60,000 nucleotides of DNA from Bolinopsis microptera (lineage: Eukaryota; Ctenophora; Tentaculata; Lobata; Bolinopsidae), in contig NC_087081.1 in NCBI RefSeq assembly GCF_026151205.1, positions 6,321,246 to 6,381,245 of the forward strand. Direction: 5' to 3'. Numbering within the stretch: position 1 is the stretch's first letter; each line of letters begins with the position of its first letter. This document shows positions 20,374 to 32,600 of this stretch, one piece after another. The position numbers were made by a program, and so were the translations under genes. The notes beneath the pieces were generated by a model, which was given only the letters and a program-made list of their open reading frames with translations, did not search any database and was not told the origin of the DNA.

Positions 20374-21172
20374 CCTTATCGGACCTTATTTGGACGGACA
20401 TTACTTGAACGCTGGAGGCCCTAGCGTTCATCTTAATGTCCGTTCAAATAAAGTCCGTTCAATTAATGTCCGTCCAAGTTAAAGTCCGTTGAAATTTTTT
20501 CAAAAATTTTTCCATTTCGAAATTTTTGTCCAGAATATGACAACTTTGGGAACTTTATTGTGCCGTAAGTTAACGACGGCGGAAAAAAGTCAACGAAATT
20601 ATGGCACTCAACAACATAGTTCATGAACTAGTCCCCGCCAACAGGCAACATGATAAACTTGTTCCAGCCTCTAGATATTACGGTAAATCGTGTTGCCAAG
20701 GACATTGTCCGACGTTGTTATAGTTCATATTACTCGGGGGCGGTAATGAAACAGTGCTAGGAAAGCTCCACGTGATGTTAAGGTTAACCTTAAGTTGTCT
20801 AAGATAAAACCACTTCACGCCGAATGGCTTGTAAAAGTTAACACTGAAATGCAGGACCAGGGTAGTTTGATTTTTAAAAAGGTTTCCATAAAGCTTTAAA
20901 GCATCAGGTACCCATTTGATGAAGATGATATGTAATATTAGACACTGATCATGTACACATATTTTAACATTTTTACTGCTTAATGACTGCTTTTCTTACT
21001 TACTGTATAAAAAATGGATTTAAAAATTATTTGCTGAAATTTTAAAAACGTCAAAAAAATTGAAAAAAATTCGGATTTTTTATGGTTTTGAATGCTTTCG
21101 AGCGTTCATATTAATGTCCGTTCTTAATTGTGTCCGTTCATGTAATGTCCGTCCAAATAAGGTCCGATAAGG
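20374..21172. mobile_element. 799-bp TIR element with subterminal repeats
   Basis: CCTTATCGGACCTTATTTGG opens the left end and reappears inverted at the right end, with identity continuing for about 37 bases (one mismatch). Inside both ends are many copies of AATGTCCGTTCAA-like motifs in both orientations, as found where a transposase binds subterminal arrays. No target duplication is evident and there is no coding capacity. Confidence 0.8.
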
Positions 21173-21319
21173 AAGTGTTTACGTAAGCTGACCAAATTTC
21201 AACAAAATTTTTATATGGGAAGAATTGTAACTTTTTGATTGTTTCCGAAATAATGTGCTGGCCGAAATAAGAGCTAAAAAACCATTCAATGGTCAGCGCG
21301 CGCGTCTTACGGTCGATGG

Positions 21320-22192
21320 CGCACGTCCTAATTAAAGTAAACGTACTTGATTCTTGTAGCCCCTACCTCCTCGAACTCTACGCAGTTGTTGAATGTACTG
21401 TGCTATTGTTCTATGGAAGCTATAAGTGTCTTCGATTATTACAACTTTACAATACAATGGGTCGTTCACATATTACGTGAACAATATTTTAGCAATTCTT
21501 AATCATTAACCGTTATGATTTGGGAACCCCCTCCCCCCTCGGTTGATTACGTTATATGTGAACGAACCCTAATCCCAAACTTAACCCCTCAAGAACTGAG
21601 CAGACTTATTTTCTAGTTACCAGACGGTAGGCTGACTCATATGAGTAGCATATTCTTATTGTTATTTTACTCAATTCTAAGATCATTAGCTTATGCACCA
21701 CCCTAGTCCCTACCTCCTCGAACGTACTTGGTTCTAGCTCCTACCTCCTCGAACGTACTTGATTCTAGTAGCCCCTACCTCATCGAACTCAGCTACGAAT
21801 ACAATGTATTGTTTTTGTATATTAGAGCTTTAGCCACAGGTAGGTTGGTCTGCACGGAGCCCCACAGTTTCAATTCCTTGTTTAACTAGTCGTACAGCAA
21901 GGATATCCACTGCACCAGCGAACGACACTTTGTCTTTACACTTAGCTAACTTGTACTACAAGTTGCATCTTCAAGTTGTAGATCGATACTTCATAAGTCA
22001 TACTGCCATAGCGATTGGTTCATAATTTATCTTTCATCTACCAGTATATATACTACCCTTGCATTCTTTCGACACGAAAGTCTCACGTACCTTGATACTA
22101 GAACCACCCCCATTAGCAAGAGCTCCCGTCTCTTATGTGATCTACGAGTCGAGCAGACAAGATCATGTTAACTTCTTAATGTACAGCTACAT
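21320..22192. repeat. ~1.3 kb interspersed segment, copy 2 (left part)
   Basis: Same order and orientation as 17363-18235, with small indels. It is interrupted at ~22193 by the RTE-like LINE and resumes at ~25986. Confidence 0.85.
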
Positions 22193-25100
22193 CTACTGGT
22201 GGATCACAGCACTAATATGATATGACCCCTTATTGGGGTCCTCCTTAGTCCGTCTTTCGTCAGCTGCACTACTCCGGTTATATTTGTTCTAAAACCTCAC
22301 AACTCTGTCTCGATCATTTTAAGATTAAACAACATCTTCAAATTAAACAATACGATATTTTTGGAACAAAATAAAACAAGGTAGAGTTCGATTGTTGAGA
22401 CACGACGAGTTCAGTGGTTAAGGGGTTTTCCAAACTCCAGGGGCTCGTGAAGTGTCTTACACAACCTCTCCGAGCCCAAGATCCGTAGTGCGTGGTGAAG
22501 AGCCACACCCTTCTCGAGGTGCCACTGTTAAGCTTAGTAGCCTGTTCTGGGTGATTCCAGTTAAAACAGGTGAACGGTAACAGAACACTGCGGCTCTAGA
22601 CCAGTACAGGTCGAAAAATATAACCGGGACATCTGTCTCGTTAGGACTGCATGCAGTTCATCGAGTGCGAAGGGCCAGCATCCCTTCCACCTCAAATAAC
22701 AACGCTACTGAAACAACACACACATCAAATGGACGGAGTGCTACTTCCAATTCAAGGACGGATGGTTCCAGCATGACGGAGGCTGGGCAAAGCCTACGGG
22801 ACCCCAGTCGCCTGATGAGAAGAGGGGGTACTCGTCATCCGACCAGATTTATTAGTCAACAGATCATCCATGTTGACCCTGCTTCCAACAAATCCAATCC
22901 AGTAAATTATTGCAAACAGTTTTTACGTTTTGGAACATGGAACGTTCTATCTCTTGTCAGCTCATCTACACAGCTCTACCAACTTAGTAAAAACATTGAT
23001 CAGTACAGATTGGATCTTTTGGGGATCACCGAGACTCACATGCCTGGATCTGGCACCACTCTACTGGACAATGGCAGTCTACTCATCCATTCCGGTAGAG
23101 TCGACGGGATCAAGAGACAGGGAGTCGGTCTCAGTCTTTCAAAACGAATCAGAAACTCCCTGATATCGTTCACTCCCACATCGGAGCGGGTTTTAACTGC
23201 TAGGCTGCATAGTAAGCAAATCAACATCTCTGTTGTTGTGGCCTATGCTCCAACTGAGGGTGCAGAGGAGAGTGAGAAAGATAAGTTTTATAGGACACTC
23301 ACAGATACATTTGATGGGCTACCTCGTCACGATATCAAGTTACTGCTCGGCGATTTTAATGCAAAAGTAACATCAGGCAGATATGGAAGTGAAGCGGTCA
23401 TCGGTGGGGAATCACTCCATAGCTCATCAAATGACAACGGGACAAGACTTGTGGATTTCTGTGCGACGAACCAGCTTGTCATCGGGGGAACTCTCTTCGA
23501 GCACAAGAACATTCACAAGGGAACATGGCGGTCCCCCAACGGGCTCACCGTCAATCAGATAGATCATATCTGCATTGGAAAGCGGTTTCGTCAGTCACTT
23601 TTTGATGTTAGGGTATGTCGCGGGGCAGACATCGGCTCCGATCATTATCTGGTTCTAGGACTGCTGAAAATCAAACTTCAGTCAGTGACAAAGATCAACG
23701 CCAACAGGCCCAATGTGCCTGCCATTGAGCGCCTGAGGGATAGTACTACGGTTTTAGAGTACAATGTGGCTCTTCAAAACCGATTTGCAAGTCTGGATAG
23801 TGAGGTCGACCTCGAGGATATGTGGCGTAATCTCAGTCAGACCGTCACTGATGTCTCACTGGAGGTACTAGGCAAAAGACCCCGGAAGGCAAAGGAGCAA
23901 CACCTGTCACGGAAGACCAAGGATTTATTGACTCAGCGGGCACAGTTTAAGCGCAAAGACCCAAACTCGGACACTAACAGGTCAGAGTATTCTAAACTTA
24001 ATAAGTTAGTCAAGAAAAGCAGCAAGCTAGACGACAATAACTGGGCAGTAATTAGAGTAGCTACTGATCTTGAGGAAGCAGCGAGCAAAGGTCAGCAGCG
24101 TGAGGTATGGGCAAAGATCAAGAAGATCTCTGGTAAGAACAAGAAGCCTCAAGCATCTTGTGTCCGGGACAAGGACGGTAGGAAGATCACGGATCCCCAA
24201 CAGCAGAGGGATAGGTGGAAGGAGCACTTTACTGAACTTCTGAACCCCCATCATCAAGTGTCAACCTTGCCGACCTTGATACAGTACCACCCCAACCCCA
24301 CTTTAACTCTCTCTCTTGTTCGGATGGACCACCCACCAGAGACGAGATTAGTTATTCCCTGACAAAGCTTAAGAACAACAAAAGCCCAGGAGTGGATGGG
24401 ATAACTAACGAGCAACTGAAGTATGGTGCGAGTGCTCTAGTTGATCAACTAGAGTGTCTATTCAAGAAAGTGTGGGAAGAAGAGACTGTTCCTGAAGATT
24501 GGTTAAAGGGTGTGATCATTGTTATTGGGAAGAAAGGAGACACTTCAGTCTGCGGGAACAACAGAGGGATCACCTTAAGGTCTACAGCATCCAAGCTTTT
24601 TCAGATGATTCTTCTTAAGCGGTTACATGCTGGTATGGAGTGTCTCCTCAGGGAGAATCAGTGCGGATTTCGACAGAACCGCTCATGTATTGATCAGATT
24701 TATTCTCTCCGAACTATTATTCATAACTGTCTTGATTTTTTTACATTAATTTTGTGGATTTCAAGGCAGCGTTCGATTCTATCAGAAGGGACTTTATTTG
24801 GTGCAGTATGAGACACTATGGGCTGCCTGAAAAATATGTCAGAATATTTCAGTCATTTTTTGGGGGTACCATGAGTGCCGTGAGGGTTAATGGGGAGCTG
24901 ACAGACTGGTTTGATGTTAACTCAGGCACAGGTCAGGGTGACATTCAAGCACCTCCTGTCTTTAATTTCTGCCTAAACTTTTCTGCATTTCTGGCTGAGA
25001 CCAACAAGATCATCAGTCAAGGCGCAGTGCTGCAGAAAGAGATGAAGACGGTCGAGGAAAAGGTCATTCTGGACACCGATTATGCTGATGACATGGCTAT

Positions 25101-25985
25101 TATGGACAACTCAGGGGAAGGCCTACAGGAATCAACTGATCTATTAGTTCATTACAGCTCCTACGCTGGGCTCAGAATAAATGCAAAGAAGACCCAATGC
25201 ATGGCTGTAAGCAAGTGCGCCTCCCAGCGACCTTTCATCAAGGATGATTGTATTGAGCTGTCGGTTGAGGGTGAACCCGTCGAGCAGGTTAGCAACTTTG
25301 TCTACCTGGGTGCAACTATTAGTGGGGATGGGACAATCAACAGAGACCTGGATGTCCGTATCCAGAAGGCTAATGGCGCCTTTCATCAGCTCTGGAACAT
25401 TTGGAATAGCAGAACTATAAAGACTCCAACCAAGATCAGGATCTATAGGGCTGCTGTCCTCACCATCTTGTTGTATGGAGCTGAAGTCTGGAACACCACC
25501 AAAAAGCAGATGAAACGTTTCGAGGTTTTCCATCAAACCTCCTTGAGAAGGATCCTTAGGATTAAATGGTTCTTTCATGTAACCAACGACGAAGTTCTTA
25601 GGAGGGCTGGCATCAAGTCAGTTGAGACTTTCATCAGTGCTGCCAGGCTACGTTGGTATGGACATGTAGTTAGAATGCCAGACTCTAGACTACCGAGGTT
25701 TCTGTTGAACTGGAAGCCAAACTATGGAAAGAGGTAAAAACATCGACAACGACACAACAGAAGCTTTGGCTACCAACCGAGTACAGTGGAGACATATGTT
25801 ACGCCGCCAACGCGATGTGTGTGATGCAGGCCACTCCAACGACTAGGAGGAGACCTTACCATGTAACATGTATGTATGATGAGTTCAGTTATTCCTTTTA
25901 AAGACTAAGAGTTGCTTTATGCAGTTCACTGCATTCAGTTCTGTTCCAGGCACTTTGAGCTTGGTGGGCGATAATTCAGTAACTC
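22193..25985 (+). mobile_element. RTE-like non-LTR retrotransposon, near full length, two frameshifts
   Basis: The APE endonuclease spans 22665-~24290: GTWNVLS, GITETHMPGSG, VVAYAPTEGAEES, LLGDFNAKV, NQIDHICIG and GSDHYLV, so its catalytic residues are intact. The reverse transcriptase follows in a second frame (KSPGVDGITNEQLKYG, ENQCGFRQNRSCIDQI) and then a third (VDFKAAFDSI, GTGQGDIQAPPVFN, DTDYADDMAIMDN; to 25737). The C-terminal LLYGAEVWNTTKKQ and RLRWYGHVVRMPDS region completes it. Frame changes lie near 24290 and 24750. It is the most complete LINE in the window and sits inside copy 2 of the interspersed segment. Element ends are estimated from where that segment breaks and resumes. About 470 bases of 5' untranslated sequence precede the frame. 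Confidence 0.85.
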
Positions 25986-26300
25986 ATTTTGTCGTGAATT
26001 TCACACGATACTACTATAAGAGGCTAGTCGCTTACAAAAACTTGTTTACTATCTTAACAAGTTTTTGTTTGTATATATTTTTAGTATAAATTGGCTGGTA
26101 CTACTATATACTACGGGCTAGTATAGTGGTTTGTTATTATAATGGGTTCAATTTAAATAGGGTTTTGATCTGCATTGAGGCTTGAGTTGGACATTTTCGT
26201 CAGGAAAATCTGTTGAGTAATACATTTGGGTAGCTTTGAAATGTTATCAAATTATTATTTATATTATGATTATGACAAAGAATTTAATTTGTTCAACTTT
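25986..26300. repeat. ~1.3 kb interspersed segment, copy 2 (right part)
   Basis: Matches 18394-18700, including the 13-bp hairpin (26034-26068). A small internal expansion occurs near 26250 (ATTATTATTTATATTATG). Confidence 0.85.
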
Positions 26301-26532
26301 TCCGTACAAATTTAAGAAGACTGAACTGTTATTATAAGGCTTTTAAACATTTCCATTTAAGATGACTGGTTCCATTTTCATAAAATAATTATCAAAAATT
26401 AATAGAATATCAATAACTGCGTTTTAAACGATTCATTCAATTTTTATTGTGGCATGAAGGTCAGTTTCCACTTTGAAATTCGTTTTTTACCCTTATTACA
26501 ATATTCCACTTTCCAGAATAACAGAATAAAGA

Positions 26533-26605
26533 ATGAACATGTCTCTGAAAATCGTTGTGGTCACTGCTTTGACGCTTTTGGCAGTGAGTGCAGTTTTTGG
26601 AAAAG
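26533..26605 (+). CDS. Gene B exon 1: signal peptide
   Basis: [20 protein letters not shown], then a phase-1 donor G|GTAGGA. Differences from gene A are Thr for Met in the core and VFGK for GLGI after the predicted cleavage site. Confidence 0.7.
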
Positions 26606-29600
26606 GTAGGAAAATGACCGAATAATGCATGTTCAATGCAATATTGATTTTAACTTTTATAATCGTATCTTTAACTCAAATTTAATATTATGCTTTATAC
26701 CGATCTGCGCATTTCAAAAGTTTTTTTTTGTCAGTTATAATAGGTACTTAACTCAATGATTAGATGGTGTGATCTGCCACCTGTCATAGTTTTCCAAGAA
26801 ATAAATAAGTCTAGTAACAAACAAATTAACCCGCTTCAATACTGACATCTATAATAATAACGGTCGCCGTCAGACCGGCTTACTCCGGCCATTTATGTTT
26901 TAACTCATTTAAATACCGGACGAATAACGTTTCTCAATGACTTTTTGTGAAATACAGCTGTTTGTTGACCAACAAACTATAGGCTTATAGGGCCCGTGAC
27001 CGAACTTTTGAGTGGGTTCCAGACTCCTGGTGCCCGCAGGACAACCACGCCCATATTTGGTCAACTTTTGGCTCAATTTTTCCAAATCACCTTAACATGG
27101 TAGATGGGAGACCGATGAAGGGATCTCCACATTTCTTTCAGGGTCCCGGGATCTTGTTCTTGTATATAGACAATTTTGCCTTATTGTTAAAATTCTTTAT
27201 AAACATGAAGATAATCAACCGGGCAACACGCACAATACAAAAACTTTCAGATAAATACAACTTACGGTATTGAAGTTATAAGGTAAACTGCCACCATGTT
27301 TGAATAGAAGGTCAAAGGTTCGAATCCCAGTGTCAAATAGCTATAAAAATGATATAGTAAAACATACTACTTACTTTTGTTGGGTTTAGTGCACTGCAAC
27401 AGGGTCATCAACTATCTTGACCGCCCTATAGCTCAGATGTTACAGGACCCTTTCGCCATTCCAGGATGGAGTTGGTATTGAGGGATATGTATCCCTTGAC
27501 CGGAGGCTGGTCAGGGATCTGCCGGAGCAAGGATGTGAGTTGTATTTTGAAGGATTCAAATTCTTCCATCCTGTTAATGTAACCAGGAAGAAAATTCCAG
27601 AGACGTGGGCCAATAACAGCGAACGAATTGTCATAGAGACTCTGGTGGTAAGCAGCAACACCCTTTGGCAGTATCGAGATAGCCCGACCACTGTCCGCGG
27701 ACCACTGTCTGCGGACCACTGTCTCAAGACAATCATTTCTATCATCAACTCCTTCTTGAACAACTACAAATATGGTCTCAGAGAAAACGAAACGGATGAA
27801 CTCAGCCCTACCCTGCGACCCTATCTGCAAACCTATCTCACCTCTCGACAAGTGGACTCAAGCTGGTAAAACCCTCATCGTCTCCAGAGCCAACCCAAGC
27901 TTCTGCGTTTTCTGCAACAAGAGGCATGCTGGTATATCATGCGCTGCTCATGACCCTGTAGCATCTTCTGATGCCGGAGGTCTTGCTAACTCCTCTGCTC
28001 ATGCTCCTCGTGTCCGCTCCAAATGTAACAACTGCAACTGCGTTGTTATGAATGTCCACCGAGAATCTTCAGTCCTCGATGGGATCCTACATTCTACTAC
28101 AAAAAAGATAACAAAGCTTTGTCCTGAGCATCAACTCCCGGACTCCATTCCACCAACTCCTCAAGACACGATAGATAGAGACAACGCTGAACCCTTCACA
28201 TGTCAGGAATTGGAATAGTTGTTGTTGTTGATGATGGCAACTGATAATACTTCACCAAAAACGAACGACTTATATACCACATTTTAATCGTAATCATTTA
28301 TTTCATTGAGCAATCAATATAATTCGTAACTAATTATATCCAAGAGACCACATTTGAATCGTAATCAATAGTTTGATCCAGTAATTTACTACGCTACAGT
28401 TAATTATGCAAGTCGTAACTAATTGCATCCAAGATACCATACATACCATTCATATGATCTGGTAACCAATAAACTATTCACAAACACCTGTTGCTTGATT
28501 CAGGGGATACTGTTATTATACAGTAATATGATCTAGTAGACAGGTGTCTGCGGACAACTGTCCGCGGACAGTGGTCCGCAGACAGTGGTCCGCAGACAGT
28601 GGTCCGCAGACAGTGGTCCGCAGACAGTGGTCCGCGGACAGTGGTCCGCGGACAGTGGTCGGGCTATCTCGATACTGCCCACCCTTTCGTAGGGAGGGTA
28701 CAACTGCTTTAATGCCTGTTCGAGGTCTTGAAGTGAAGTTAATCTTCAAATCGTTGCTGATGGACCCATGGAAGCATGGATGATCTTCCACATGTGTAGC
28801 AGGATATAGCGTTCCCTTCGACGTTGTAGAGACATGAGTGAGAGTTTTTTAATCTCCCCCAGTAATCAAGGTGTTTGGTTCAGCTGCTATTCGAGATGTG
28901 AATGTCCGTTGAACTCCTTCCAGTTCTTATATATCTGACACTTTAGATGGATTCCATAATGGGTAGCAGCATTCAAGTTAACTGCGTACCATGGACTTGT
29001 ATAGTGTCAGCATGATAGTGGAGCTTCTGGTGTGGAAGACACTCAATACCCATGCAGCCTTGTTTGCCATAGCTTTGATTTGTTAAGTCCAGCTCAAGTC
29101 AGAACTGACAGTAACTCCAAGGTCCCGAAGTTGATGGACAGGCGTAAAATTGCCTTTGGAGGTTGAATACTGGTAGACTTCAAATGTAAATGGCAAGTGA
29201 TTCAATGGGTTAGACCGATTGACAGCATGGCTTAGAAACTCAAATTTGTCTTCATGAAGTGACATGAAAAACCACCGAGTGACTCTGTCAAGGTCTTGCT
29301 GCAGCAGTGGCATATCCTGAGTCTTGGATATGGCTTTCTTAATCCTTGTGTCATCTTCAAAGCAACGAATAACACTGTAATTAACGCAGAAGGTGATGTC
29401 GTTGATGAAGATAAGAAACAGGATAGGACCAAGAACTGTTCCTTGTGGGACACCACTAACGATTAAGGCTGCAACACTCAGCTGTCCATTTACCACTACT
29501 TGTTGAGTACGGTCGTTCAGGAATGACTCTATCCACTTTATGATCTTTGGGTGGATTCCATACTTAAACAACTTCTTGATGAGTAGGGCATGATTAACAT

Positions 29601-32600
29601 TGTCAAATGCTTTGGCATAATCCAAGTATATGCAGTCGGTGTCATAATTCCATCAAGGAAGTTTTCCAGGATGTCGTCAAAGTTGTGGAGGAGCTGTGTT
29701 ACACAACTATGACCTGACCTAAATCCGTGATGCTGGCTACACAGTAGGTTGTTGGACTCAAGATGATGGACGAGTCGTTTCCTAATGAGGCGCTCAAATA
29801 TCTTAATGATATGGGAGGTCAAGGACACAGGGCGATAATTTGACGCAGTTGCATGGCTCCCTTTCTTGTACAATGGGCAGATAAGGGATTTTTTAGAATG
29901 CCGGGACAGCACCTGAGTCAAACGATTTGGACCAGAGGAGGTGTATTGGTCGTGCCAATGCATACTTGCAAGATTTGAAAAGTGTTGTAAGGATACCGTC
30001 AGGGCCAGGTGCGGCATTTGCTTTTAATTCATCAATGGCGGACACCACATCGCCCTTTGAGAATGACAAGTCGGCATCTTAAAATCTGCTTGCAATGGTT
30101 GGGGATGCAAAATCAGCAGCAGTCATGTCAACAGCATCTGGGTTACTGAAGACAGATTTGAACTGGTTTTGCAGGATGTTTGCAATAGCTGCTGAGGATC
30201 AGTACAGGTATTGTTCCTTTCATCGAAGAGCATGTTGATTGACTGTTTTTGCTTAGAAAATCTCTTAGCGTAGCTATAGAAATACTTTGGGTTGGACTTA
30301 ACGTTCCCTACTGCACGCTCTTCTCTGAAGTGTCTCTCGCTGACAATGGTATCTCTAATTTCATAGTGAATTAAAGCAACACGGTTCTCGAGGACAGCAA
30401 TGGATTACTTGGAAGACGTGAAGTCAGCATTAGCTCTATCCAGATGTTTTTGCAATCTCCGTTTCTTTCGTGAGAGAGTGCACATCTTGCAAGACATTTG
30501 TCCATTTGGCGGTAGTTTTTGCGGACAATTGTCTTGGCATATGCTTAGTAGGGTAGTCTTAAAGAGCTCATGAAATCTCTCTACCCCATTGGTGTCCAGA
30601 ATGTTGTCCCAGTCGAAAGACTTGATTATGTCGCTGATGCTAGTGAAATCAGCTTGGTTGAAGTCCAGCCTTCGAAAGGATGCAGCTTCAAACAGAGGAG
30701 GGAGGTTGATGTTTGGCTGACAGGGGTTGTGAGACAAAAATATCTCCACCAGGTCGTGATCAGACATCCTTGTGGGTTTGACGTCCACGTGGGTAACAAG
30801 GGAGGCTGAATTTGTCATGAATAGATCCAGAATATTTTTCTGCCTTGTTGGTTGAAGGATGTACTGACTATACATGTGGTTATTCATGAAATTCTCCATG
30901 AGTTCTGTAGATGGGCCGGGAGTGGTAACCATTGGATGATCCCATGAAATGCTAGGGAAACTGAAATCCCCTAGAAAGCATGTGTGGAAATCCTCTTTGC
31001 CGTTAGTTTACAGCATCGAGGCCAGCTTTGAAATCAGTAATGGTGCTGAAGGCGGTCTGTAAAGCACACAGATAATTATCTTAGCTGGTTCCGAAGTGCA
31101 CATGAGAAGCTGACAGGAGTCTTTGTCAAGCGACTCAGTGTTTGTGATGTGCAGGTCACGGTGGGTGTAAAGGAGTACCCCACCCCCAACCCTGGTACTA
31201 CGGTCACATCAGTGGGTATGATAGTCTTTAATGCCGGTTTGGTCATCGTACACATAAGATTTCAACCACGTTTCCGTTAGAGCTATGAATGGTAAACAGT
31301 TGGAGCTTGACTTCTGTCCGACAATGTCTTCAAGATAAGGGATTTCCCAACTGCAGACACTCCTAGCACTAGGGTTGACTGACTGTACATTTAACAGCAG
31401 GCAGGATTAATAGGAGTCATATTCGGCGGGTAGAACATCTGTTGACTCTGAACTGGATCCGAATATTTCTCCATCCTCTGTTGGTACAGTTGATGACTCA
31501 GACCTAATTCTTCAAAACATTATCATGACTCGTGAATCTAAAACTTGTGAGGAATGGTCATGTGACATGAATGTAGAATGAGTTTTAGGAGTAAGCAGAC
31601 TAATGGTGACAACCTCTTTCAACAAGGTGAACTAAAGCGGAAGATTATATGGGATGGTGTGTCACGTGATAAATGAAATAGGCCTAATAGGATGGCTAAT
31701 TAATTGAGTGTAGCTTATTGTTTTAAGTGAAATGCGTCTACAGAACTTAATGACAGGTATGAAACTATTTGCTGGGAAATGAAAACTTACATGATTTGAA
31801 GTGCTGAAACTGTGGAAAAAACGGTTCAATTTGAGGTGAAGGTGACTCATGATAATTTACAACAAACAAAATATAAAATATATAAATACTACTGAGCAAT
31901 TACTTCATTAGGATTAGAACGTGATAATCCTGGACCAGGCAAAAGTCCTGCTCACATTGGGACACTGGCTAAGTTTCTCGATGTAATTCGACTTATATGA
32001 CCCTAAATAACATAATTGACTCGGGTACACTTTTTCACCAGTGGGGCATTTCTCGGAATCACGCCCTTTTTGACCACACCCATATCGCGACCCCAACTAT
32101 AAATTATCTCGTCTTCTGATTGAGATACAGACCTCAGCTATGAACCAAAACGTGCCTAAGATGCATGTTTATATTAGTGCTATGAAGATACTTAAGGCCT
32201 AAGAGACTTAGTTTTTGAGAAATCGCCAAAAATCCGATTTTACTATATTAGCAGTTGAGTTATTAGGTCAAATCCCATTTTTACGCTTTCGCGAGTAGCG
32301 ATTGATGCACTTATTTCAAGATATCTCAGCTTCTGATTGGAGTTCAACGCTCATCTTGGGCATTGAAATGGTCAGAATCATCATATTAAGTGGGGTAGAG
32401 CATGGTTTTAAAGTCTTCAGACTTCAGGTTGTTGAGTTATTAGTTCAGATCCCATTTTTATGCTCTCGCGAGTAGCGATTGATGCACTTATTTCAAGATA
32501 TCTCAGCTTCTGATTGGAGTTCAACGCTCATCTTGGGCATTGAAATGGTCAGAATCATCATATTAAGTGGGGTAGAGCATGGTTTTAAAGTCTTCAGACT

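Larger units (their letters stand above)
27370..31510 (-). mobile_element. CR1/L2-like LINE, decayed, copy B (split by a TIR element)
   Basis: Same insertion as 6545-9540. Minus-strand pieces: endonuclease end with [11 protein letters not shown] (30932-30405), RT start with [17 protein letters not shown] (30017-29538), RT core with DYAKAFDNVNHALLI and [14 protein letters not shown] (29625-29083), and the C-terminal piece (27851-27426). It keeps the motif A block that copy A lost, but its catalytic box reads FEDD instead of FADD and it has frameshifts near 29640. It is split at 27667 by a later TIR element. Both copies are antisense to the host gene. Confidence 0.9.
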
